A DNA stretch of 20,363 bases from JANRKG01 sp033763635 (GTDB lineage: Bacteria; Cyanobacteriota; Cyanobacteriia; GCF-001939115). The stretch spans positions 1 through 20,363 of the forward strand of contig JANRKG010000270.1 of assembly GCA_033763635.1 (NCBI GenBank), given 5' to 3'. Below are positions 7,714 to 15,096 of this stretch, piece after piece (within the stretch, counting starts at the first letter, position 1; the number at the start of each line of letters is the position of its first letter). The notes below the pieces were generated by a model. It ran no database searches. It was not told the origin of the DNA and was given only the letters and a program-made list of their open reading frames with translations. The position numbers were made by a program, and so were the translations under genes.

Positions 7714-8855
7714 TACCGTCGGCCTGTTGCAGCCCGACTGGGGGTTAACACATCTACCTTGACCGGAGCAACTCCAGAACCTAACATCCCAATCACCTGG
7801 GCAGCCCCTAAGGAGAGGTCAATCACTCGGTCATGGATGTAAGGCCCCCGATCGTTGATTCGCACAACAACCGATCGCCCATTGTCGAGGTTGGTAACAC
7901 GCACACGAGTCCCAAAGGGCAGATAGCGGTGGGCGGCCGTCAGGTCATGTTGATTAAAGACCTCGCCACTAGCGCTCAAGTTGCCATTAAAGCCAGGGCC
8001 GTACCAGGAAGCCCATCCATTGAAAACATACTGAACTGCTTGTAAGGATCGAACCGGAGTCGGTTTGGGTTGCCCCTCAATCGCTGTTAAGGGGTCGGCA
8101 TCCCCTAGCAAGCGTCGCAGACGATTCGTAGCCTGTAACGCATCTTTAGCAGCATCCTTCGTCGTGTCGGGAAGCTTGGTATCCGTATCTAAGCTAACCA
8201 ATTGCTTCCCATCCAGGGTGATGACATAGAGGGAGTGCTTGGTATCCCACAGAACCCGAATTTTGCTGGCATCCAAACTATCGCGGCTGAGTTGGTTTAA
8301 GGTAGCCGCGATCGAGGTGGCTCGCCAAACGGGGTCTTTTTGGTAAGTATCGGTCTCGGAAAAGGCTTTGATGTCGCTAGCAGTTTTAGAAATTTCCTGA
8401 AGGGCGCCCACTTTGATCGTAGAAGATCCAGAAGAAGAACTGGCACCCTGCCCCACTGCCTCGGCTCCAGTTCTGGTTGAATCAGGAGAAGAAACAGAAG
8501 TACCCAGGAAGGTCAGGACTGGAATGTTGCGAACATACAAAGTCGCTGCACTACGGTTCCCGATTTGGTGGGGATGAACCTTGGCAATGGCCTCAGACTC
8601 AGTCGTAGCGCCAGAACGATAAGTCCCAACTTTCATGGCCTCAGGAGTGGGAGCCTTAGAAGTGGCGACCGTCGGGGAGGTTGGAGAGTTTTGGGAAGAA
8701 CCTGTTCCAGCAGGGGCAGCAGACTCCGAGGGTGAAGAGTTGGTCTCAGGACCGCGATTGCCGATGATTACCTGCTCAGCATAGGTAGAAGCCGCTGCAC
8801 TGATGGCAGTAATCAAAAGGGTCGCAGTCAGACCTTGTAAGAGTTGTTGATTCAT
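7713..8855 (-). CDS. RlpA-like septal ring lytic transglycosylase family protein (secreted)
   Basis: This is a 380-residue protein. Residues 1-26 form a signal peptide (LLQGLTATLLITAISAA, then STYA before Glu27), so it acts in the periplasm or cell wall. Residues 38-75 and 118-147 are low-complexity Ser/Thr/Pro/Gly stretches. The C-terminus (about 278-370) is a double-psi beta-barrel RlpA domain: NGWASWYGPGFNG, SGEVF with Glu298, TAAHRYLPFGTRV, and NDRGPY with Asp335. By analogy with Pseudomonas RlpA, Glu298 and Asp335 would be catalytic for cleaving naked glycan strands. No SPOR domain is seen; instead there is a 200-residue middle region of unknown role (about 75-275). It is the first gene of a coupled cluster with livH and livM, behind a leader region of up to 500 bp shared with divergent purM. 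Confidence 0.85.
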   Translation of the reverse strand: MNQQLLQGLTATLLITAISAAASTYAEQVIIGNRGPETNSSPSESAAPAGTGSSQNSPTSPTVATSKAPTPEAMKVGTYRSGATTESEAIAKVHPHQIGNRSAATLYVRNIPVLTFLGTSVSSPDSTRTGAEAVGQGASSSSGSSTIKVGALQEISKTASDIKAFSETDTYQKDPVWRATSIAATLNQLSRDSLDASKIRVLWDTKHSLYVITLDGKQLVSLDTDTKLPDTTKDAAKDALQATNRLRRLLGDADPLTAIEGQPKPTPVRSLQAVQYVFNGWASWYGPGFNGNLSASGEVFNQHDLTAAHRYLPFGTRVRVTNLDNGRSVVVRINDRGPYIHDRVIDLSLGAAQVIGMLGSGVAPVKVDVLTPSRAATGRR

Positions 8856-9370
8856 ACGTCCATGGTGAAAGGCACTGCAAGCCGGAGTGGAACTTGCGGC
8901 GATCGCATCTTTGAAACTTGAACCTCAGGGTCTTGTTCAAGGAGTTGATTCAACCGTAAGTAGATTTTGAGACTTCTCCCCTTGATCGACCTACCAGTCT
9001 CCAAAAGAGCCTTTTAAGCCAATTTTTACGAGAGATCTCCCAAATCCAAACCACACACAACTCATACTCGTTCCGTGTTCACTTTTGGTGGTGAAGCCCT
9101 GTCAGCGTAACACGAACTTTTTGGGTTGGGGATCAGGGATCGCGAAGAAACTGGAATAACTTCATCAAAACTTTAAATTCTTTTGTAGCCAAAAGAACCT
9201 TGTTTTTTCTAGCTTTCAGCCTCTTCACCTCCCTCGATCGCAGTGTTTTTACTTCACAGAAAGTTAACATACTTTACAAAAAATAGTAAGGCGCAATTGT
9301 CTTAATTTATGCCTATCGTCTCTACAGAGTTCAATAGGTAAAATACAGGCTGCATTCAGGAGAACCCATC
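8856..9370. other. 515-bp divergent intergenic region between rlpA-like gene and purM
   Basis: No ORF that looks coding is present. The region must hold the promoters of both divergent genes. One strong structure is seen (9070-9122, listed separately), and one exact GCGATCGC (HIP1) site lies near 8899. The purM-proximal 150 bp are AT-rich. I compared the minus-strand leader by eye with the ydaO/yuaA (c-di-AMP) riboswitch often found before cell-wall hydrolase genes and did not find its conserved core. Confidence 0.6.
9070..9122 (+). terminator. Terminator-like hairpin followed by T5 in the rlpA-purM intergenic region
   Basis: GTTCCGTGTT (9070-9079) can pair with AACACGAAC (9109-9117), with one bulged C. 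A smaller internal hairpin (TCAC/GTGA) and a TTTTT run directly after on the plus strand complete the structure. No plus-strand gene precedes it, so it could end a short unannotated RNA antisense to the rlpA leader. Alternatively, its minus-strand counterpart may be a leader structure. Confidence 0.35.
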
Positions 9371-10435
9371 ATGGACTATCGAGACGCAGGGGTAGATATT
9401 GCTGCTGGCAGAGCCTTTGTGGACAAAATTCGCAGTATGGTTGACTCCACCCGCCGACCTGAAGTGATCGGCGGGTTGGGCGGATTTGGAGGTGTGTTTC
9501 AGCTTCCCACAGGGTATCGAGAGCCGCTCCTGGTATCAGGAACGGATGGCGTGGGGACGAAGTTGAAGCTGGCCCAAAGTCTGAATTGCCACAACACGGT
9601 GGGAATCGATTTGGTGGCAATGTGTGTCAACGATATCCTGACTTCTGGAGCAGAGCCGCTCTTCTTTCTCGATTACCTGGCAACAGGCCACCTGAAACCT
9701 GCTGAACTAGCGCAAGTGGTGGAAGGAATTGCAGAGGGATGTCGTCAGGCAGGATGTGCCCTGTTGGGGGGAGAAACGGCAGAAATGCCAGGGTTCTACC
9801 AGCCTGGTGAGTACGATATGGCGGGATTTTGTGTGGGAATTGTGGAAAAAAGCGAACTTTTAGAGGGTTCTCGCATCTGTCCCGGCGATCGGGTGATTGG
9901 ATTAGCGAGTCAGGGAGTCCATAGCAATGGGTTTAGCCTGGTGCGTAAAATTTTGGCCGAGGCTCCCCGATCCGATCGTCCTGACAAGCAAGCTGGCTTT
10001 GATTTAGACGAATGCCCCGCCATTTTGGAAGGCCGAAGTTTGGGAGAGGTTTTGCTGGCTCCCACCCAAATCTATGTCAAGCCTGTGTTAGCGGCTCGTC
10101 AAGCAGGATTAGACCTTCGGGGCATGGCCCATATCACAGGAGGCGGATTACCCGAAAACTTACCCCGCTGTTTGGGTTCTCACCAGTCCGTTGTCGTAGA
10201 CCCATCCCAGTGGTCCATCCTACCCATCTTCCAATGGCTAGCGGAGATGGGCCAGGTTCAACCCACCGTGATGTTTGATACTTTTAATATGGGAATTGGC
10301 TTTACGCTCATTGTGCCGTCTGAGCAAGCGGATCAAACCGTTGCCTGGTTCGAAAAACAGGGAATTTCTGCGTCTGCGATCGGGCAGATCGTAGAAGGCG
10401 AGGGAAAGGTACTCGGCTTACCCCTGGTGGAATAG
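9371..10435 (+). CDS. purM: Phosphoribosylformylglycinamidine cyclo-ligase (AIR synthetase)
   Basis: PurM catalyses ATP-dependent ring closure of FGAM to aminoimidazole ribonucleotide in cytosolic de novo purine synthesis. The 354-residue product has the usual family length and signatures: GLGGFGGVF, SGTDGVGTKLKLA (about residues 56-68), IDLVAMCVNDILTSGAEPLFFLDY, GCALLGGETAEMPGFY, and QGVHSNGFSLVR. ATG 9371 is preceded by AGGAGA at a normal distance. It stands alone, divergent from the rlpA-like gene, with a stem-loop 35 bp after its stop. No other purine gene is in the window. Confidence 0.97.
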   Translation: MDYRDAGVDIAAGRAFVDKIRSMVDSTRRPEVIGGLGGFGGVFQLPTGYREPLLVSGTDGVGTKLKLAQSLNCHNTVGIDLVAMCVNDILTSGAEPLFFLDYLATGHLKPAELAQVVEGIAEGCRQAGCALLGGETAEMPGFYQPGEYDMAGFCVGIVEKSELLEGSRICPGDRVIGLASQGVHSNGFSLVRKILAEAPRSDRPDKQAGFDLDECPAILEGRSLGEVLLAPTQIYVKPVLAARQAGLDLRGMAHITGGGLPENLPRCLGSHQSVVVDPSQWSILPIFQWLAEMGQVQPTVMFDTFNMGIGFTLIVPSEQADQTVAWFEKQGISASAIGQIVEGEGKVLGLPLVE

Positions 10436-10469
10436 TTTTCTCAAATCCACGAAATACTACAAAACTCAT

Positions 10470-10492
10470 GGGGCATTGTAATGCAGTGCCCC
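10470..10492 (+). terminator. Stem-loop after purM (probable terminator)
   Basis: GGGGCATTG (10470-10478) pairs with CAGTGCCCC (10484-10492), 9 bp with one G-U pair, around a 5-nt loop. It begins 35 bp after the purM stop. The sequence after it is not a T-run, so termination is likely but unproven. Confidence 0.5.
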
Positions 10493-10531
10493 TGTCACAT
10501 CAATATTCTTCAAGGAACAGATTTCAATCTC

Positions 10532-10650
10532 TAAGGAGATTTTCAGAAAAGAATTTACCTGTGGGTTGCTCTTCGGCTACGCTCAGGGCGCGGGTGCTTG
10601 TTGAGCGAAGCCGAAACCAGCGGGTAGATTGTTTTTCGGAAATCTCCTAA
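10532..10650. repeat. 119-bp foldback (MITE-like) repeat element
   Basis: The ends are imperfect inverted repeats. The left arm starts TAAGGAGATTTTCAGAAAAG, and the reverse complement of the right arm starts TTAGGAGATTTCCGAAAAAC. The similarity continues inward for about 50 bp to TTCGGCTACGCTCA (10572-10585) paired with TGAGCGAAGCCGAA (10602-10615), 14 bp with one mismatch, leaving a loop of about 16 nt. The right arm is repeated at 5786-5837. No clean target-site duplication is visible and it encodes no protein. The element's right edge contains the TAG stop of the neighbouring minus-strand gene. Confidence 0.75.
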
Positions 10651-10955
10651 TTCAAAACGTCTCTAAAATAGAGTCGCTGCAATCCCAGCAATCCGGCGGT
10701 AATTCCTAATTGAACCCAAAGGGGAGCAAAAGCAAACCCCAACAAGCTGACTACCCCACCGAGGAGAAACGGTAAAAGTCCAATAATCGAATCCGAGAAC
10801 AAGTTTCTAGGGTTCCACCAAAAAAGTCCCATCCCTACAAATCCCACTCCCAGCAATACCACATAGCCAGGAAGCACAAGGCAAATTGCTCTAATTAGGA
10901 TATAGAGAGGACTCCCCAGGATGAGAGTCAGAACAAATAAATAGGCGGAACCCAC
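10647..10955 (-). CDS. Small integral membrane protein, function unknown
   Basis: This 102-residue protein is almost entirely hydrophobic, with about four membrane segments (near residues 4-20, 22-45, 56-74 and 78-94). A short polar loop (FWWNPRNLFSD) lies in the middle, and the tail is LGLQRLYFRDVLN. I recognise no family. The start is GTG 10955, supported by GGAG with an 8-nt spacer (GGAGTTTAATCT before GTG). A perfect 50-nt hairpin ends 27 bp upstream of the start, and the stop codon TAG is the first triplet of a dispersed repeat, so the original C-terminus may have been altered by that insertion. Confidence 0.6.
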   Translation of the reverse strand: MGSAYLFVLTLILGSPLYILIRAICLVLPGYVVLLGVGFVGMGLFWWNPRNLFSDSIIGLLPFLLGGVVSLLGFAFAPLWVQLGITAGLLGLQRLYFRDVLN

Positions 10956-10982
10956 AGATTAAACTCCAACAGAACTCTAAAA

Positions 10983-11032
10983 TCACTGGCTATGGACAAG
11001 ATTGTTCAGACAATCAAGTCCATAGCCAGTGA
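10983..11032. other. 50-nt perfect two-part hairpin
   Basis: TCACTGGCTATGGAC (10983-10997) is the exact reverse complement of GTCCATAGCCAGTGA (11018-11032). Inside, after a symmetric AA/AA internal loop, GATTGT pairs with ACAATC around a TCAG loop. In all, 21 of 21 base pairs are perfect. No T-run flanks it. On the minus strand it lies between the 86-aa gene and the GTG start of the 102-aa membrane protein. It may be a terminator, a leader structure or a mobile repeat. Confidence 0.7.
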
Positions 11033-11236
11033 CTACAAGAACAGATACAGATGACAGAAACGGCTTTTTTTTGTGAGGACTGTCACGGAATGGCAAACAC
11101 AGAAATGCAAAATCTCCAAAGAGTTAGTTCAACCCCTTGGCCCACTTTTTACCGCTTTTCTCCTATCCATCCTAATGGAGATTTTTGGAATAGAACGAGA
11201 TCAGTTCCTAGAGATGAGAAAATTTACGGAGGAGTG

Positions 11237-11497
11237 TTAAGGCAGGGTCTTCCAGGCTTGGGCCACAATGTCGCTTAACCAGCGGCGTTGAGACGCATCC
11301 AGCAAGCGATCGTCCTGCAACACTTCAGTTTTGAGTTCTTCTAAGGAACGTCCCTCGGAACGGGCGAGCACAACTACGCCTGCAATCGCCGCTGCGACGA
11401 CTTCTTCACTCACCTGCTGTTGCCTTAGTTCAACAATGTCCTTCGAACGAATGGGAATCAAATCTTGCATTTTCTCTGAAGTGTCCTGAATTACCAT
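11237..11497 (-). CDS. Small conserved-type cyanobacterial protein, function unknown
   Basis: This 86-residue soluble protein contains IVELRQQQVSEEVVAAAIAGVVVLARSEGRSLEELKTEVL, then DDRLLDASQRRWLSDIVAQAWKTLP. It looks all-helical with regular heptad-like hydrophobic spacing and a Trp-rich C-terminus. I believe similar proteins occur in other cyanobacteria, but I know no assigned function. Two starts are possible, ATG 11497 and ATG 11470; neither has a strong ribosome-binding site, and the more conserved-looking part begins at MQDLIPI (11470). It is divergent from cruA, with 128 bp between the starts. Confidence 0.65.
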   Translation of the reverse strand: MVIQDTSEKMQDLIPIRSKDIVELRQQQVSEEVVAAAIAGVVVLARSEGRSLEELKTEVLQDDRLLDASQRRWLSDIVAQAWKTLP

Positions 11498-11625
11498 TTT
11501 GAATGGATGATTTTATGAGAGAGTTGTAAAGTTTCTTATTGTTTGTGTATAGGGAAGTTTAGCGTAATTTGTGTCCCTGTCAACCCTGTCCTTTTCAGTA
11601 ACTTTGCGGAGTTTAAATTATCCCG

Positions 11626-13707
11626 ATGAAAGAACTTCTTTATATCGAGATTCCAACCTCTGATATAGAAGCTGTCAAAACTTGGTTACAGCAAGATTTT
11701 CAGCCAGAAACTGGGGAAAAACAGGTGACACCGGAGGGCATCCGGCTCCAGTTTTTCGATCGCCCTACAACCCTTGAGCACTCCGCACCCCTGCCATCCA
11801 ACGAGCTTTCCATCTTTGTGTGGACCGTTCAACGGACGACTTATTTAAAGGTATTTCGGTGGTGCGATCGGGCACTTTCAGGGGAACAAAGGTTATTAAA
11901 GCAGCTTACGGCAGGGTTAAGGCATCACTTCCCGATTACTTATCCCGCGCCTCCGGCGATCGCTCTCTCTCAGCAAAATATCTTTGAAGCTTTGGAGTCG
12001 GCCTATCCCCAAACCGTCAAGTTTTTCCAAAAGATTCCGAACGGAGAAGCTGACTTAATGCGGGTGTACTGGTGGGAACAGCGCTGGCGTGAAGGAGTGC
12101 GAAACCCGCAACAACCAACGCCTGTGCTCTTCCGGCAAGAGTCTCAGGAAGCGAACCAGGGCAACCCTGATTACGACTTAATCTATGTTGGCGGTGCTTT
12201 GGGAGTGATCCACGCAGCCGTGATGGCCCGATTAGGGTATCGGGTGTTACTGGTGGAACGATTGCCCTTTGGACGCATGAACCGGGAATGGAACATTTCC
12301 CGTGCTGAATTTCAGAGCTTAATTGATCTGGGGTTATTTACTCCCAGTGAATTTGAAAGTGTGGTTGCACGGGAATATATCGATGGCTTTCACAAGTTTT
12401 TTGATGCCAACAATCCCCCCAATCTTAAGGCTCCCGTTCTACATACCCCTACGGTTCTTAACATTGGGTTGGATGCCGAAAAACTGCTGCAAGTCTGCGG
12501 TGAAAAACTGAGGGCTGCGGGTGGAGATATCTGGGATGAAACGGAGTTTGTGAGGGCAGAAGTCAGTTCTCAACAAGTCACCGTTCATTTGACCCATCGC
12601 CCCACCCATCACTCTCGACAGGCACGGGGAAGGCTGCTGGTGGATGCGATGGGAACCGCTTCGCCGATCGCATGGCAACTGAATGGTGGGCGGGCCTTTG
12701 ATAGCGTCTGTCCGACCGTAGGGGCCGTGATTGAACGGGGGTTTGCTCCGGAGGTTTGGGATGTTCAGTATGGGGACGTGTTGCACAGTCACGGGGACAT
12801 TTCTAGAGGACGGCAGTTAATTTGGGAACTCTTCCCTGCCAGAGACGAAGAAATTACGATCTATCTCTTCCATTACCATCAGGTGAACCCGAACAACCCT
12901 GGTTCTTTATTGGAAATGTACGAGGATTTCTTCACGATCCTGCCAGAGTACCGTCGCTGTGACATGGAGAGTCTGGTGTGGAAGAAAGCGACCTTCGGGT
13001 ATATTCCGGGACATTTCAGTGTGAACGATCGCGATCGAACCATCGCCTTCGATCGACTGGTTGCGATCGGAGATGCGGCTTCCCTGCAATCTCCGCTTGT
13101 GTTCACGGGGTTTGGGTCCCTGGTTCGCAACCTGGAGCGGTTAACCACGCTGCTAGACATTGCCTTGAAGCACGACTTGCTGAATGCCCACCACCTCAAT
13201 CAGATCCGGGCTTATCAAAGTAATGTGTCTGTCACCTGGCTCTTTTCAAAGGGCATGATGGTCCCGACTGGAAAGTACCTTCCTCCAGAGCGCATCAATG
13301 CCATGTTGAACACCTTCTTTGGCATTTTGGCGAGGGAATCTCCCGAAATTGCCGATGCGTTTATCAAAGATCGGGTGAACTGGCTAGATTTTAACCGTAT
13401 GGCCCTCAAAGCAGCATTCATCAATCCGGTCCTGCTTTGGTGGATCTGGCAGTTGGCGGGTCCCAAAGATTTGTTTCGATGGGTAGGATGCTATCTGGAC
13501 TTTACCCTGCGGGCTTTCCTTCAGGCAGTGGTAGGATTCTGGCTCCCTACCGTTGTTCGTGCCTTGCGATCGTGGGTCGAACCCCGCTTCCCAGGATTTT
13601 GGTTGTGGCTAGTCGTCCAGAACTATGCCCTCACCTATGGGATGGGGCAAATAACGGAGGGAGGACGATCGCAGCCCTCCGTTGGGGTCAAAATGGCCGA
13701 GGGTTAA
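11626..13707 (+). CDS. cruA: Lycopene cyclase, CruA type (FAD-dependent)
   Basis: CruA enzymes cyclize lycopene to gamma- or beta-carotene in green sulfur bacteria and many cyanobacteria, at the membrane and with bound flavin. This 693-residue protein shows the flavoprotein Rossmann start YDLIYVGGALGVIHAAVMA (183-201), LLVERLPFGRMNREWNISRAEF (208-229, the family hallmark), DAMGTASP, SHGDISRGRQLIWELFP, and GDAASLQSPLVFTGFGSLVRNLERL. The C-terminal 130 residues contain hydrophobic stretches (LLWWIWQLAG, FWLWLVVQNYALTYGMG) that suit membrane attachment. Residues 1-180 are an extra N-terminal region without a recognisable motif. CruP, the shorter paralogue without clear cyclase activity, is the main alternative; length and the IWELFP / FTGFGSL context favour CruA. 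No other carotenoid gene is nearby. Confidence 0.85.
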   Translation: MKELLYIEIPTSDIEAVKTWLQQDFQPETGEKQVTPEGIRLQFFDRPTTLEHSAPLPSNELSIFVWTVQRTTYLKVFRWCDRALSGEQRLLKQLTAGLRHHFPITYPAPPAIALSQQNIFEALESAYPQTVKFFQKIPNGEADLMRVYWWEQRWREGVRNPQQPTPVLFRQESQEANQGNPDYDLIYVGGALGVIHAAVMARLGYRVLLVERLPFGRMNREWNISRAEFQSLIDLGLFTPSEFESVVAREYIDGFHKFFDANNPPNLKAPVLHTPTVLNIGLDAEKLLQVCGEKLRAAGGDIWDETEFVRAEVSSQQVTVHLTHRPTHHSRQARGRLLVDAMGTASPIAWQLNGGRAFDSVCPTVGAVIERGFAPEVWDVQYGDVLHSHGDISRGRQLIWELFPARDEEITIYLFHYHQVNPNNPGSLLEMYEDFFTILPEYRRCDMESLVWKKATFGYIPGHFSVNDRDRTIAFDRLVAIGDAASLQSPLVFTGFGSLVRNLERLTTLLDIALKHDLLNAHHLNQIRAYQSNVSVTWLFSKGMMVPTGKYLPPERINAMLNTFFGILARESPEIADAFIKDRVNWLDFNRMALKAAFINPVLLWWIWQLAGPKDLFRWVGCYLDFTLRAFLQAVVGFWLPTVVRALRSWVEPRFPGFWLWLVVQNYALTYGMGQITEGGRSQPSVGVKMAEG

Positions 13708-13708
13708 C

Positions 13709-13757
13709 CTGTACCATCTCGGTAGAGGCGTTATTCGCCTCTACCGAGATGGTACAG
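13709..13757. terminator. 22-bp perfect stem-loop between convergent genes (probable bidirectional terminator)
   Basis: CTGTACCATCTCGGTAGAGGCG (13709-13730) and its exact complement (13736-13757) flank a TTATT loop. It starts immediately after the cruA stop. On the minus strand it contains the last codons and the TAG stop of the coiled-coil protein gene. No T-tract follows on either side. The position between convergent genes suggests bidirectional termination. Confidence 0.7.
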
Positions 13758-14970
13758 AGAGGCGTGGAAAATTGGGCAGGTCGATCGCCGCCAAAGATTT
13801 CAAACGCTTCTGGTTGCGATGGGGATAAACCACAGGGGCGGGCCACAGGGGCGCATCCTCCAGAACAGCCATTACTTTCTGAGAATCGGGTGGATTGTGG
13901 TAGGGCTTCGTTGAGAGATCCGCGAACGTCTGGAATGGCTGGAAGGTGAAGGGATTCGGCTGTTCCTCCGAGTTTTGAAGTTCCTGGTTGCTTTCATCGG
14001 GTGAGGACAGGTTGACCTGGGCAACAAGTTCGGTCAGGCTTTCCAGCGTCCCCTCCGTTGCGATCGTCTGAGCCACCCGATCGGGAGCCTGATCAATCAG
14101 TCGAGCCAGATCTTCCCAGAGAGTATCGTCAGGATTTGCCAGGAGAGATTGTTCCAGGGTATCAAACAAGATATCAGCACCCGATGAACCCCTCTCCTGA
14201 GATTCCATACAATCGGTAGGAGAGGCTGTTTCTGAGGCTGGTATGGGTTCAACAACAATGCCAGAAACAACCTGGAGAGTGTGCTTTTCTGCAACGTCAG
14301 ACGTTTCCTCCCAGGGGCAAGGAATCGAGGAGTCCATCAGGACTGGGGGGACTTCCTGGGAGCGATCGAGCGTTTTTTCCAAAGCTGTTTTCAACTGGAA
14401 AGCATAGCGTTCCTGCCACCGGAGGCGCGATCGTAACTCATCACACACCTGTTCGCACTGCATCAGATCGTGGGTTTGTTCCTCGTAGCGCTGCTGGGCT
14501 AGTGCACACTCCCGCTCCAGTTGGGCCACCCGCTCCTGATGGGTTTGCAGTTGGTGACTCATCGTTTCAATTAAACTTTGTTGGCGGCAAGCCGTCTGAT
14601 GGGACTGTTCCAACTCAAGCATCAGCCGAGCCACATGGCTTTGGACGGAATCGCTCTGAAGAGTCATTGCGTCGCTTGTCTGTTCCTCAAGCTCACCCTC
14701 ATTCAGTTGCGATCGTAAGTAGACCTGACAGGCTTCCAGAGTTGCCTCTAACTGCGACACCCGATCGATTAGAAACAAATTATGGCCCTGAAGTTCTTGC
14801 ATGACGTGGAGAATTCCTGTGATTTCAGGCAACCTCGCTAAGGCTTGAAAATCCTGAATCAGGGGGAGTGTCTCTACAGTGGGGGTGTTCACCTCCCCAC
14901 CTCCGGCCCAGTCAGATACATTGAACTCGGAACAGGATTGAATTTCCGTCGGCAGGTCAGCTTCACTCAT
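13741..14970 (-). CDS. Coiled-coil protein, function unknown
   Basis: This 409-residue acidic soluble protein has three parts. Residues about 1-45 are a polar leader. Residues about 46-205 are strongly helical and rich in Glu, Gln and Leu with heptad spacing (LYLRSQLNEGELEEQ-type and RVAQLERECALAQQRYEEQ), which predicts a long coiled coil. The rest is acidic and low in complexity, with a helical patch (LFDTLEQSLLANPDDTLWEDLARLID), and ends in a basic C-terminus, KRLKSLAAIDLPNFPRL, which looks like a conserved short motif. No catalytic motif, signal peptide or membrane segment is seen. ATG 14970 is preferred, with GAGGG a short way upstream; GTG 14973 is directly in front. The last codons and stop lie inside the 22-bp stem shared with the cruA terminator. 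Confidence 0.7.
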   Translation of the reverse strand: MSEADLPTEIQSCSEFNVSDWAGGGEVNTPTVETLPLIQDFQALARLPEITGILHVMQELQGHNLFLIDRVSQLEATLEACQVYLRSQLNEGELEEQTSDAMTLQSDSVQSHVARLMLELEQSHQTACRQQSLIETMSHQLQTHQERVAQLERECALAQQRYEEQTHDLMQCEQVCDELRSRLRWQERYAFQLKTALEKTLDRSQEVPPVLMDSSIPCPWEETSDVAEKHTLQVVSGIVVEPIPASETASPTDCMESQERGSSGADILFDTLEQSLLANPDDTLWEDLARLIDQAPDRVAQTIATEGTLESLTELVAQVNLSSPDESNQELQNSEEQPNPFTFQPFQTFADLSTKPYHNPPDSQKVMAVLEDAPLWPAPVVYPHRNQKRLKSLAAIDLPNFPRLSVPSR

Positions 14971-15096
14971 CACACTCAGCCCTCACGTTGGATTCTGTAG
15001 CAATGCAGAACGCAGAATGTATATGTTCTTAGCACAAACACAGAATTTTGCAAGGGGTCGCATTCAAGCGAAAATTTTAAAAAAGCAATTGCATCC

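Noticed and set aside
8856..9300. Possible c-di-AMP (ydaO/yuaA) riboswitch before the rlpA-like gene
   Set aside because: This riboswitch often precedes cell-wall genes, but reading the minus-strand leader I did not find its conserved core segments.
11051..11278. Plus-strand frame of 75 residues containing CEDCHG
   Set aside because: It overlaps the 3' end of the 86-aa gene, lacks a ribosome-binding site and has irregular composition; it looks like a chance frame.
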